Source: Cephalotus follicularis (taxonomy: Eukaryota; Streptophyta; Magnoliopsida; Oxalidales; Cephalotaceae). Taken from it: 64,000 nucleotides of DNA. This document shows positions 1 to 10,720 of this stretch, piece after piece. A program made the translations under genes and the position numbers. The notes beneath the pieces were generated by a model. That model saw only the letters and a list, made by a program, of their open reading frames with translations, searched no databases and was not told where the DNA came from. The stretch's first letter is position 1, and every line of letters starts with the position of its first letter. The stretch spans positions 1-64,000 of the forward strand of contig BDDD01002294.1 of assembly GCA_001972305.1 (NCBI GenBank). The letters are read 5' to 3'.

Positions 1-1134
1 CTGTTTTGATAAGCACCTTCGTTTATGAAATCAACGATGTTTCATGATTTTGATACGTTTCGAATTTAAAGTTGGTTTGACATTTCAATTGATTCCAACT
101 TTATCTATACGATATGTTATGGTACGATATGTTAGAATACGATATATTATGATATGATATGTTATAATACTGTTGTGAGCAGTTTTTGAATATGTTGTGT
201 GAAAACATATTTATTTGATTTAAGTTGATTTTGATAAATCAATTACTTTGAATTAAATACTGAGTATTGTACCCACCTATGGGGCGTATCCATAAGCACG
301 TCGTGGGCCTGACACGGGGACGTGACACTCCCGTAGCAGTGTGATTAGACTACGGTGTCTCTGAGTGTATGAACAGATCCCATGAGGTGGATTTGTGGAT
401 CCGCTATGTGTGATAGAGGCGTATGAATCGATTCTAGTTTATGTGATCTGAGGTGAATTCAGATATGTGGTCCGAGGTGTGATCGGACATGTGTATGTGA
501 AAATTGACTTGTGTAGTGCCGTACACTTCAATTCTAATGGGTATGTGGAATTAGCGCCTCCCTTGCCAAAATTTATGATATGTGATATGAATATGGCTCA
601 GTATATTTTACGAACTACGATTTATAGCATTTTGAATTGTTTCATAATTGTTTCGAAAGATATGCAATTGTCATTTGTATATGATTAAATTGTTGTAACT
701 ATTTAAGATTTCTGTTATGAAGTTTATTAGATTATTAACGTTTTTAAATTACCGTTTACTGTTTTATTTCCCTTATCCGTACTGAGGTTTGCTCAGTCGT
801 GTTTTTGTTTCAATGCGGCAGGTTTCCAGGAGCAACGGGGGAAAGTGTGATTGAGTGATGACCACCCTATGTGTTGGATCCTTAGGAGGGTGATCCTTAT
901 GTTATGTTTAGTGGTCGGAAACATGAATTTTATGTTTTATGTTTTAATTTGGAACTGATTTATGCTTTGAATTTTCCGCGATGACTTAATATGTTAAATG
1001 TTAAGTTTTAAATGTTTCGATAAGACTGCCACGTTTTCGGCTGTTATTGGCTAATAAAGCAAACTTATGATTTGTTAAGTTATGTTATGTATGATATGAC
1101 CCTGTGACGACTCCCGCCGTCTGGGGGTGTTACA
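1..1134 (+). repeat. TE1 5' LTR (Gypsy), 3' portion only
   Basis: This is the downstream part of a Gypsy LTR; its beginning lies left of the window. The LTR ends with GGGGGTGTTACA at 1134, directly before a primer-binding site. A short AT-rich repeat of about 15 bp (ACGATATGTTA-like) occupies roughly 105-172. A stem-loop CTGAG-gtttg-CTCAG lies at 782-796, about 340 nt before the LTR end, and is immediately preceded by ATCCGTAC (775-782). The same family returns in inverted orientation at 61553-64000, where the terminal bases and stem-loop match. No protein-coding content is supported; the 73-residue ORF at 467-688 lies inside the LTR and looks like chance. Confidence 0.85.
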
Positions 1135-1138
1135 GATT

Positions 1139-1155
1139 TTGGTATCAGAGAGCTA
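1139..1155 (+). promoter_or_regulatory. TE1 primer-binding site (tRNA-Met type)
   Basis: The bases just after the LTR end read TGGTATCAGAG, close to the TGGTATCAGAGC complement of plant initiator tRNA-Met used to prime reverse transcription. It fixes the LTR boundary at 1134 and the element orientation as plus. Confidence 0.85.
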
Positions 1156-1170
1156 TAGGTTTTGTTTCCT

Positions 1171-1707
1171 TAGAAGACCTAACTAGGTTTGACCTGTGAG
1201 ATTGGGTAGACACTGGGTTAGGCTGTTTCGCTTATGATTTTCTGATATGTTTTCTGCTTTCTGTTTTATTCCTTGTGATGTTTTATGTTTAAGCGCCTTT
1301 TCGTAGATGGCACGTACAAGGAACGCTGCTCGGAGGACTGCACTCGTTGAGGCTCAGGAAGCTAGAAATGAGCCTACTATGGAGGAGCTCGTACGACAGG
1401 CAGTCGCTCAGGAGATACGACGCGTGTTGAGTGAGCAGAATCAGAATCAAGACCGTAGGGAGCCGGTTGCTGCTAATGATGCTCCAACTGATGTCCAGTT
1501 GGGAAGAGATGCTGGGGATAGGACTGATACGCCCAGTTATGTTTGGCTTGAGCGGTTCCAGAAGCAGAGACCGCTGTGCTTCAGCTCAGCCGTGACTCCG
1601 GTGGAAGCTGAACACTGGATTGCTAATATGGACAAGATCTTTGATGTGCTTGGTTGCAGTCATGAACAGAAGATTAAGTTAGCTGTGGACAAGCTTGAGG
1701 GTGATGC
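1171..1707 (+). repeat. 537-bp exact direct repeat, copy 1
   Basis: This is the original context of the repeat: the untranslated leader of TE1 plus the first 133 gag codons. By reading, every base matches 4168-4704 at a constant offset of 2997. The edges are abrupt on both sides apart from a short shared TAGAAGACC at the left edge. Confidence 0.9.
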
Positions 1708-2443
1708 TCAGAAATGGTGGAAAGGTGTGGTTTTGGCTAAAGGTGGCAACTATGCGGAGACTTTGACCTGGTCTGAGTTTTGCGAGGTCTTTTATCAGCA
1801 GTACTTTCCCACCGCTGATAAGGAGGCTTACGCCAGAGAATTTATCAATACCAGACAGAAGGATGGAGAGTCGATGACAGAGTTTTTGACCCGTTTCACT
1901 AGACTTGCTGGTTTTGCTGGTTCTGCGGCAGGGACAGCATTAGAGCAGGCAGAAAAGTTCAAGTGGAAGTTGCACTATCAGTTCCGGGGCAAATTGATCA
2001 ACACCAGGTTTTCTGATATCTCTAAAGTGGCTAATGCGGCTAAGAACATTGAGCTGGAAAGGTTAGATTTCCAGGCTGCTCGACAGGAGAGCGATAGGAA
2101 GAGATACAGAGGGGATTCTCAAGGGCAAGGTTCTAGACAGAATAAGAATAGGAATGGCAAGCGTGGGAAGAGAAATGATAATCGGGGACAGCACTATCCC
2201 GGTAATGACCAAAGGCAGACTTAGGGAGCTGCGGATGTCCAGATTGCCAAGTGCGATGTGTGTGGTAGACAGCATCCGGTGGGAGTATGCTATAAGGCTA
2301 TCGGGGCCTGTTTTGTGTGTGGACAAAAAGGGCATTTCGTGAAGGATTGTCCTGACGCTCGTGCAAAGGAAAGGAAGGGAAACAATGCAGATCGTGGACA
2401 GCGCAACGTGGGAGGTCGTGTCTTTGCTATCACGACTCAGTAG
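1307..2443 (+). pseudogene. gag: TE1 gag region with two CCHC zinc knuckles
   Basis: The gag region starts at 1307 with a basic N-terminus (MARTRNAARR), about 170 bases after the primer site. The middle holds the retrotransposon gag capsid fold signature, with KWWKG near residue 138 and W.EF...F...YFP shortly after. The 3' part carries two cysteine-histidine knuckles, CDVCGRQHPVGVC and CFVCGQKGHFVKDC, expected to bind element RNA in the virus-like particle. Size and order fit a plant chromovirus gag. The region is part of a decayed element, so no functional product is claimed. The first 133 codons recur without change at 4304-4704. Confidence 0.85.
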
Positions 2444-2506
2444 GCAGCTAACGTACCATGTACCGTTTCGGGCTTTATATATGTTTGTAGACGTAGAGCT
2501 TATGTT

Positions 2507-3016
2507 TTGTATGATACTGGATCGACCCACTCGGTTGTAGCGAGGTCTTTTGTTCGGCATCTTGGGATGTCTGCTCAGTTGCTTGATCCAACTTTGGTTC
2601 TTTCGACCCCTACGGGTTCTTCTGTTGTGATATCTGAGTGCTGTTATGCTTGTCCTCTTGTTTTCGATGATCGGGTTCGTGACGCGGACCTTTTGCCTAT
2701 CGATATGTATGACTTCGATATGATTTTGGGAATGAACTGGTTGGATCATCATCGGGCTACGATCGACTGCTATGCTTGGAGGGTTCTGTTTGGGGATGTG
2801 AATAGTCCTGAGTTTGTTTTTCAGGGTTCACATCCTAGGAAAGAAGTGAAAGTTATATCTGCTTTGAAAGCTCGGAAGTTGGTAGCTAAGGGCGCTGAAG
2901 GTTTCTTAGCTGTTGTGAAAGATGTCTCAAAGGTTGAGCCTCGCCTTGAAGACTATCCTGTGGTGCGAGAATTTTCTGATGTGTTTCAGGAGGACTTACC
3001 GGGTTTGCCACCGTAA
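2507..3016 (+). pseudogene. TE1 aspartic protease region
   Basis: The motif YDTGSTHSVV near the start is the catalytic D-T/S-G triad of retroelement aspartic proteases, which cut the Gag-Pol polyprotein. Downstream, DMILGMNWL is the conserved second protease block (hydrophobic-G-x-D/N-W-L) of plant Gypsy elements. The segment then runs through the EDYPVVREFSDVF linker that precedes plant Gypsy reverse transcriptases. Placement between the gag knuckles and RT agrees with Ty3/Gypsy order. It is a fossil segment in the same orientation as its neighbours. Confidence 0.85.
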
Positions 3017-3022
3017 CGGGAA

Positions 3023-4167
3023 GTGGAGTTTACCATCGAACTCATTCCCGGAGCGACACCTTTATCTAAGGCACCTTACATAATGGCACCGTTGGAACTG
3101 CAAGAGTTGAAGGAACAGTTGCAAGAGCTGTTGGATCAGGGTTTCATTCAGCCTAGTGTTTTGCCGTGGGGTGCTCCGGTTCTCTTTGTAAAGAAGAAAG
3201 ATGGGTCTATGAGGTTATGTATAGACTACAGAGAGTTGAACCGAATCATTGTTCGGAATAAATACCCGCTACCTAGGATTGATGACTTGTTTGATCAACT
3301 CCAAGGTGCTCGGTATTTCTCAAAGATCGATTTGAGAGCGGGATATCATCAGCTTCAGATAAAGGATGAAGATGTGCCTAAAACTTCTTTTCGTACTCGG
3401 TATGGGCATTATGAGTTTTTGGTGATGCCTTTCGGACTCACTAATGCACTAGCAGTTTTCATGGATTTGATGAATAGGGTTTTTCATGAGTACTTGGATC
3501 AGTTTGTTATAGTGTTTATCGATGACATTCTTGTGTATTCCGAGTCGAAGGAAGAGCATGAAGAACAGCTTCGCATTGTGTTGGGGATTCTGAGGAAGAA
3601 TCAGCTGTACGCAAAGTTTTTGAAGAGTGACTTCTGGTTGGAACAGGTGGCGCTTTTGGGTCATGTGGTTACAGCTGAAGGTATCTGTGTGGATCCTGCT
3701 AAAGTTGAGGCTATTACTAAATGGCCGAGACCTACCACAGTGACGGAGGTTATGAACTTCTTGGGTTTGGCTGGATATTATAGGCGGTTCGTGGAAGGCT
3801 TTTCCTCTATAGCCTTACCACTAACTCAGCTTATGAGAAAGGGAGCGAAGTTTGAATGGAACGAAGAACGAGAAGCAAGCTTTGAGAAATTGAAGAATGG
3901 TCTTGTGTCAGTACCAATTCTTCGTTTACCATCTGGGTCGGGTGGATACCAGATATACAGTGATGCTTCTAAGAAAGGTTTGGGGTGTGTTCTGATGCAA
4001 CACGATCATGTGATAGCTTTTGCTTCGAGACAGTTGAAGCCTTATGAGGTAAAATATCCTACACATGATCTGGAGTTGGCAGCGGTAGTGTTTGCGTTGA
4101 AGATTTGGAGGCACTACTTGTACGGAGAAACTTGTGACGTCTTTACCGATCATAAGAGTCTCAAGTA
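3023..4167 (+). pseudogene. TE1 reverse transcriptase / RNase H region
   Basis: This region would copy element RNA into DNA. RT blocks appear in order: [41 protein letters not shown] and the catalytic [10 protein letters not shown] (the Y/F-x-D-D box). The connection domain follows ([11 protein letters not shown]), then the start of RNase H ([13 protein letters not shown], and TDHKSLKY close to the end). The sequence closely resembles Tekay/Del chromovirus RT. RNase H sequence stops at 4167, where the copied leader/gag block begins. Integrase is not seen for this element. Confidence 0.9.
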
Positions 4168-4704
4168 TAGAAGACCTAACTAGGTTTGACCTGTGAGATT
4201 GGGTAGACACTGGGTTAGGCTGTTTCGCTTATGATTTTCTGATATGTTTTCTGCTTTCTGTTTTATTCCTTGTGATGTTTTATGTTTAAGCGCCTTTTCG
4301 TAGATGGCACGTACAAGGAACGCTGCTCGGAGGACTGCACTCGTTGAGGCTCAGGAAGCTAGAAATGAGCCTACTATGGAGGAGCTCGTACGACAGGCAG
4401 TCGCTCAGGAGATACGACGCGTGTTGAGTGAGCAGAATCAGAATCAAGACCGTAGGGAGCCGGTTGCTGCTAATGATGCTCCAACTGATGTCCAGTTGGG
4501 AAGAGATGCTGGGGATAGGACTGATACGCCCAGTTATGTTTGGCTTGAGCGGTTCCAGAAGCAGAGACCGCTGTGCTTCAGCTCAGCCGTGACTCCGGTG
4601 GAAGCTGAACACTGGATTGCTAATATGGACAAGATCTTTGATGTGCTTGGTTGCAGTCATGAACAGAAGATTAAGTTAGCTGTGGACAAGCTTGAGGGTG
4701 ATGC
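4168..4704 (+). repeat. 537-bp exact direct repeat, copy 2, at the TE1/TE2 junction
   Basis: A second copy of TE1 leader plus gag start, wedged between TE1 RNase H and the minus-strand 3' end of TE2. It opens a 181-codon frame (4304-4849) whose tail is antisense TE2 sequence, so that frame is a chimera and not a gene. No LTR or target duplication borders the block. Candidate origins are a recombination scar, a template-switch product or an assembly join. Confidence 0.9.
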
Positions 4705-5930
4705 CATTGAACCTTTACCATGGAGATGGTTCGGTTCCTCAAGATCTGCGTTTTCCAATCAAGAATCCGCACGGGCAATTCCTCACAAGATAGGTCATCT
4801 TGTACCGGAACAACATCATGATCCAGAACATGTGACGGGTCCGGGATAAATCTCCTCAGCATAGATATATGGAAGACGTCATGTATACCCGATAAGGTAG
4901 GAGGCAAGGCTAGCTGATATGCTACCTCCCCAACCCTCTCCAGAATCTCAAAAGGACCAATATAGCGTGGCGCTAGTTTGCCCTTCTTCCCGAACCTTTG
5001 CACTCCTTTCCACGGTCATACTTTGAAAAACACGTGATCTCCCACATTGAAGGTTAAAAGCCTTCTCTTCACACTGTCGGCATAGCTCTTCTACCGACTC
5101 TGCGCTGCAAGAAACTTTTCTCTGATGAACTTGACTTTCTCCGAAGTCTCCTCCACGAAATCTGACCCAAGCAATGGTCGTTCACCAACCTCGTCCCAGC
5201 AAACGGGTGACCTACACTTTGTCCCATACAGTACCTCGTATGGAGCCATACCAATACTCGAGTGATAACTGTTATTATAAGAAAACTCTATCAGAGGGAT
5301 ATGGTCTTCCCAGGTCCCACCAAAATCGATCACACATGCCCGAAGCATATCCTCCAAGGTTTGAATGGTACGCTCTGACTGTCCATCTCTCTGAGGGTGG
5401 AAAGCAGTACTGAGATTCAATCTCGTTCCGAAGGCTGTCTGGAATCTCTTCCAGAAGTTGGAAGTGAAGATCGAATCCCTATCGCAAATGATGCTCACCG
5501 GAATACCGTGCAGTCTCACAATCTCCTTCACATATAATCAAGCCAACTTGCTTGTAGAATCAGTGACATGTTTGGGCAAGAAGTGTGCTGATTTGGTGAG
5601 TCTATCAACAATAACCCACACGGCATTATGACGATGCCTAGTCAATGGAAATCAAGAAACAAAGTCCATCTTAATGTGTTCCCATTTCCACTCCGCCACC
5701 GGTAATGACTGTAACAGTCCCGCAGGTCTTTGGTGCTCGGCCTTGACCCTCTGGCAAGTCAAACACTTCGCGACATATTTAGCAATCTCGCGCTTCATGC
5801 TGGGCCACCAGTAAGTTTTCTTCATATCTTGGTACATCTTGGTGCTACCAGGACTAATACTGTACAACGATTTATGAGCCCCGCGGAGTAACTCATCCTT
5901 CAGTCTCGGTTCATTCGGAAGACACACACG
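4705..5930 (-). pseudogene. TE2 integrase region with chromodomain-like tail
   Basis: Integrase inserts the DNA copy into the genome. In sense order: a zinc-binding N-terminal part (KMYQDMKKTYWWP...CLTCQRVKAEHQ near 5740-5870), catalytic core blocks (IICDRDSIFTSNFW and FHPQRDGQSERTIQTLE in 5091-5531), the GPY/F-type block (APRYIGPFEILERVG, 4900-4985) and a tail with LRNRTISMVKVQW. The tail is the pattern of the integrase chromodomain that gives chromoviruses their name and is thought to steer insertion to heterochromatin. The region is fossil sequence spread over more than one frame. Confidence 0.85.
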
Positions 5931-6137
5931 TCCCCGATATCTCAGAATACCATCATCATGTACTCAAAAACCAGATTCCGAATCCAGGTTCTCCCGAATT
6001 CGCTGCAACTCCGGATCATGTGGTTGTGCACCCCTGATGTGATCAAGTAACACAGGTTGTACTCGCATGTCGGCTAGAAAGATCCCCGGTGACTGATTGA
6101 ACGGAGACCACTCTTGGAAGTCTTCTAACATCTTCCA

Positions 6138-7530
6138 TTACGACACCATCGTACTGGCAACAATAGCCTTGCGGCTCAAGGAATCAGTGACTATATTCGC
6201 TTTCCCCGGGTGGTACTTGATACTGCAGTCATAATCATTAAAGAACTCTACCCACCTGCGTTGTCTCATGTTCAGTGTGTCCTGACAAAACAGGTACCTC
6301 AAACTCTTATGATCGGTAAAGATCTCAAACTGCGCCCCATAAAGATAGTGTCTCCACTTCTGAAGGGCGAAGATAATAGCTTCAAGTTCAAGGTCATGAG
6401 TCGGGTAGTTTTCTTCATACGGCTTTAGCTTCCTAGAAGCATAAGCAATCACCTTTCCTTGCTGTATCAGTACACAGCCCAAGCCCTTACCCGATGCATC
6501 ACTATAGACTGCAAGGCCCTCATTACCGTCAGGTAATGCCAAGATAGGAGCGGAAACCAACCGATCCTTCAGTTCACAGAAACTAGCTTCGCAATCCTCA
6601 TCCCATATGAACAAGGTCTTCTTTTGTGTCAACTTCGTCAATGGGACGACAATCCTTGAGAAGTTCTGAATGAACCTTCTATAGTATCCCGCCAACCGAA
6701 GAAAACTGCGCACCTCAGTCACTTTCGTAGGTTGCGGCCAATCTCGTACCACCTCTGTCTTCGACGGATCTACCGCCAAGCCTTCTCCAGATACAATGTG
6801 ACCAAGAAAAATCACATGGTCAAGCCAAAAATCACACTTACTGAATTTGGCATACAGTTGGTGCTCCCGGAGAATCTGCAGAACCAACCTCAGGTGGCAA
6901 GCATGCTCTTCCTCACTCCTTGAGTATACAAGTACGTCGTCAATAAACACAACGACAAACCGATCCAGGTACGGTCGAAACACATCGTTCATTAATGACA
7001 TGAACACATCCGGGGCATGGTAACACCAAAAGGCATCACAAGGAACTCGTAGTGACCGCATCTTGTCCGGAAAGCAGTCTTCTCAATATCTCCTTCCCTC
7101 ACCCTCAACTGGTGATAGCCGGACCTCAAATCAAGCTTTGATAATACTCTCTCCCCTTGTAACTGATCAAACAAATCCTCGATGTGGGGTAAAGGATACT
7201 TGTTCTTGATAGTTGCCTTGTTCAACATTCTGTAGTCGATGCAGAGCCTCATCGACCCATCCTTCTTCTTGAAAAATAGTACAGGCACGGCCCATGGTGA
7301 AACACTGGGTCGAATGAAACCCTTATCGATCAGGTCCTGTAACTGCAATTTCAGCTCTCTCAATTCTGCAGGAGCCATTCTATACGGTGCTTCAAAAATA
7401 GGAGCTATACCTGGTGCAAGATCAATGACGAACTCCATATTCCTCCTCGGTGGTAATGATCCCAAGTCATCCGGAAATACATCTGGAAAGTCACATACCA
7501 CTGGGATCTCCTCCAGGCTCAAGCCCTTCT
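6138..7530 (-). pseudogene. TE2 reverse transcriptase / RNase H region
   Basis: Sense reading gives the pre-RT linker ([14 protein letters not shown]), then [37 protein letters not shown], the catalytic [11 protein letters not shown] and the connection block LAGYYRRFI. RNase H follows with [34 protein letters not shown] split over neighbouring blocks, FTDHKSL and a C-terminal [11 protein letters not shown]. All point to Ty3/Gypsy Tekay/Del RT-RH. Compared with TE4 (32176-33363) the two are clearly related but different families. The region is decayed. Confidence 0.88.
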
Positions 7531-7545
7531 CCTTCCTCTGGTCAA

Positions 7546-7778
7546 TTACATAAGCAAGATACCGTTCACATCCTTTCTAGAGATACTTTGATGCATGAAT
7601 GAAGGATACAATTGGCGTAGAAACCCCTTGTCTCCCTTAAACTGGAAAGTAGTACCATCGGGCAGACGAAAATCAACAGTCTTGCTATAGCAGTCCATAT
7701 AAGCATGATGTGCTGACAGCCAATCCATCCCCAAAATGACATCAAAGTCTTGAATAGGTAATACAATCAGGTCTCCGT
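7546..7778 (-). pseudogene. TE2 protease region, 3' piece
   Basis: This is the downstream half of the TE2 protease. It holds MGMDWLSAHHA, the conserved second protease block of plant Gypsy elements. Its left-hand neighbour in the sense direction lies on the far side of solo LTR sL1, at 10591 onward; both flanks carry the five-base duplication TCCGT. Confidence 0.8.
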
Positions 7779-10590
7779 TGTAACGCCCGGTAATTTCCTG
7801 AATGTAATATTTCGATTTTTGATATAATCTTAAACTTGATTTTATGAGAATGTTGAGATTTTGAACTCAAAGGATGCTTGCAAACCCTATTTATGGTTTT
7901 GGACATGGAAGGTGTGTGTTAAAAGCTTGAAACGGCGATGTTCTAGGATAAAGGCATCGACGTCTTTTGAAAGACGTCGACGTCTATGAGGATTGAGGTA
8001 CACGTGAATGCATGGGCATGCACGTCGACTTTGGGAGAAGGCATCGACACATTCTTACAAAAATGGAAAAGGCATCGACACCTAAGGAAAGACGTCGACG
8101 CCTTTGTAAAGAACATCTGTCGTGCTTTTTCGCTGGCAGAGTAACATGCAAGGGGATCTTTTGGGGGCTTTACCGGATGCCTTTACAAGTGCATGGTGAC
8201 GAATGGATCATGATGGGGTGTGGCTTGGCATGCTCCGAACATGCCCTCACATGGAACATGCAAGGATAAACCACCCTCACATGCAGCCTGCAAAAGAAAG
8301 AAGAATAGAAAACAAAAAGAAAAATGCAAAAATCTGGAAAGTGGGAGAGAACACGAGTGCGGCCATTAAATGGAAGGAGAAGAATTTTAAGGGGGAGACA
8401 TCTGCATAAGAACAACCCTCCCCACTTCTCTCTCTCTCGTTTTAAAACACCAGAAGGAAGAAAGGAAAGAAAACAGTGAGTGTGAGAGTCACCATTGTTG
8501 AGGTTGCTTGGAGCTAGAGATTGGAGCTCGTGGGTAGCAGTTGCTGAGGGGATCTTGGAGCTGCTGGTAGCCTGAACTTGGGAACGAAAAGAGGTGGACC
8601 TTCCAGTTCCTAACTTTGAACAAAAGGTAGGGGAAAGCCATACTGTAATTTCGAGTTTGATATCCATGCATGATTTATGATATTGGATGTACAAAATGCA
8701 TGATTCTTGGAATGTTATTGCTACTGGATTGATGCCATAAAATGCTAGATATGTTTTGAGTATCTGCATGTTATCTCCTTGCCTCGATTACCTGTTATTA
8801 TGTATGATTGTGGGTTGTTAAGGCCACTGTTTGTTAAGTCATGATGAAGAAGACGACTACTGTTGGAAATGACATCGACGCCTTTTTAATGAACATCGAC
8901 GTCTTTGTAGTTTTGCCTTGTTTCTGAGCGAAAGGGATCGACGTCTATGGAAAGACATCGACGCCCTAGGCTACCTACCTGGTTTTTGATGTGAAAGACG
9001 CCGACGCCTAAGGTCCCTACCTTAACGCGTCGGCGCCATCAACAACACGCAGTCGTTTCAAGGTTCCAGACCTTGGGCGTCGACGTGTAAGAGATGAACA
9101 TCGACGCCTTCTGTAGAAGAACGCGCTGATACTGAGATTTGGACATCGACGCCTGACGTGGAAGACATCGACGCCTTTTTGGTAGACGTCGACGTCTTTG
9201 TTACTTTTTGGGATTTTCTTCTTCTATCGATACGAAACGATCCCGATTCTTGTTAGAGTGCATTTGAGCATATGTATGCATTGCACATGCACTGTTTACT
9301 GCCTGATTGTACACTGTTTGTGAATTGTTTATGATTTCTAGAGATGTATATATGAACTCAGAATATGATATTTTGAGTATGAAAATATGTATTAGTTAAA
9401 TAACGTATTTTCAACCGAACTGATAAACAATTTACACTACTGGACCTGTTCTTTGATATTTTCTACTGAAAAATGTCTATTTTCAAATGTTGTCATTTTT
9501 GGAAACATTTTGGAAAACAACTGCTTGTTGTCGATCTAATCGATCATGACTGTTTACTGTACTGTTACTGTTTAAATTCATTGTTTGCTCTGTGAATTGC
9601 CATGTGTTTGTGTTTGAGCTACTAGTTGCATGGCGGAGGTTGCCAACGCCGACTAGTGGTAGGGTTGTACCTAGGGGCCTGGAGCATGGCTAGGTGACTC
9701 ACTGTACTGTTGCCTCGGTCAGTTGCCCGAAGTGGGGACCGGAGTGGGAGTGTAGCGTGGGGCCAGGAGTTGGCGGTGCTACATACTGTTGTTGTGGTCC
9801 TATGTGGACATACTGCCTGTTATGGTCCTATATGGACATACTCCCTGTTGTGGTCCTATGTGGACATACTGTCTGTTGTGGTCCTATGTGGATATACTGT
9901 TGTTGTGGTCCTATGTGGACATACTGCCTGTTGTGGTCCTATGTGGACATACTGTTGTCGTGGTCCTATGCGGACATACTATACTGCCTGTTGGTCCTTC
10001 TTGGACATTACTGTATTTATTGACGTAGCCCTAGCCGGGTTACTACTGTACTGTTACTGTATACATATATTCCCTATATATGTAACACTGATATTTTACT
10101 GTACTGTCATACGTATATATATTTTCATATATCTATAAACTGGGTCTCCACTGCACTGCATCATTTATGCATTCACACCCGATTTACTGTTATGACTTAG
10201 CCGAGTGAGGACAAAGGCTAACCCCCTACTTTACAGATTAATGCAGTGGACTGTTGGATCGGCATGGACGAAGATTAAGCTGTTTTGTTTTAAACCCATG
10301 TGGGTTATGATTTTGGGATGTACCATCTTTATGGTTCTGTTTCTGAAGGAATTTTGTATTGTATTGTAATTCACGCTCCGTTTTAATGAGCGATTAACTA
10401 ATGACTTGTATTTGAGTAGCGTGCGGTATGTGACGCACGTTACGTGTTTACAGCTTATGAACTGGTTATGCTTCCGCAACCGACTGTTTGTTTAAAAGTT
10501 TTAAATTTTATGGATTTTACATGAGCTGTATTTTATGTTAATTGCCTTTACCGCTTTAAAGTTGCGTTTCCCCTGAAACGGGGTGTGACA
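7779..10590 (+). mobile_element. sL1, solo Gypsy LTR (2.8 kb) with perfect target duplication
   Basis: Begins TGTAACGCCC and ends GGGGTGTGACA, flanked by TCCGT at 7774-7778 and 10591-10595. No gag-pol is inside, so this is a solo LTR left by LTR-LTR recombination, inserted in the TE2 protease region. Parts in sense order: a first group of GTCGAC-core repeats (about 7956-8102), a CT-rich leader around 8410-8450, GTAGGGG (8627-8633), a second larger group of GTCGAC-core repeats (about 8870-9200), a minisatellite (9787-10014), and a stem-loop TTAGCC/GGCTAA followed by CCCCTAC (10197-10229). A perfect target duplication suggests a fairly recent insertion. Confidence 0.92.
9787..10014 (+). repeat. 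Minisatellite in sL1, about eight units of 27-28 bp
   Basis: About eight head-to-tail copies of a unit containing GGTCCTATGTGGACATACTG. All three forward frames stay open through part of it, so the overlapping ORFs of 79-142 residues here are artefacts of the repeat. GGTCCTATGTG also occurs once in the sL3 LTR (near 28888), so the array probably grew from an ordinary LTR segment. Confidence 0.88.
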
Positions 10591-10720
10591 TCCGTACAGT
10601 AGAATGTCCGCTATAGACATCTCGCAACTCCTGTACACAGTATCTGTATACATGGAAACTCTGGCAGGTGTGCTCACATCCAAGGTATAGGCGTTACATC
10701 TAGACATGATGCAAAATGTG
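10591..10720 (-). pseudogene. TE2 protease region, 5' piece
   Basis: The sense strand reads a short protease segment (VYRSCEMSIADILLYG) ending at the TCCGT target duplication; the second half lies beyond sL1 at 7546-7778. It matches the part of plant Gypsy protease between the catalytic D-x-G block and the second block. The remaining stretch toward gag (about 10720-10940) is low-similarity linker in which I recognise only scraps. Confidence 0.7.

Larger units (their letters stand above)
1..4167 (+). mobile_element. TE1, Ty3/Gypsy chromovirus (Tekay/Del-like), partial
   Basis: A plus-strand LTR retrotransposon with, in order, LTR end, primer-binding site, gag, two zinc knuckles, aspartic protease, reverse transcriptase and RNase H. 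Domain order (PR-RT-RH) and RT motifs place it in Ty3/Gypsy; the RT resembles the Tekay/Del chromovirus group. Recognisable sequence stops in the RNase H region at 4167, where an exact copy of bases 1171-1707 follows. No integrase or 3' LTR of this element is visible. It is a broken fossil with only a few interruptions in its reading frames, so it looks fairly young. LTR-pair dating is impossible because only part of one LTR is present. Confidence 0.85.

Noticed and set aside
2063-2752. 229-residue minus-strand ORF
   Set aside because: Antisense shadow of TE1 gag/protease.
4304-4849. 181-codon ORF with an excellent gag start
   Set aside because: It is the 537-bp repeat running into antisense TE2 integrase; a chimeric frame, not a gene.
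8170-8769. 199-residue minus-strand ORF in sL1
   Set aside because: Antisense to the LTR leader; no recognisable domain.
9694-10138. ORFs of 79-142 residues with WSYVDIL or GPMWTYC repeats
   Set aside because: All three frames stay open because the minisatellite lacks stops; inside a non-coding LTR.
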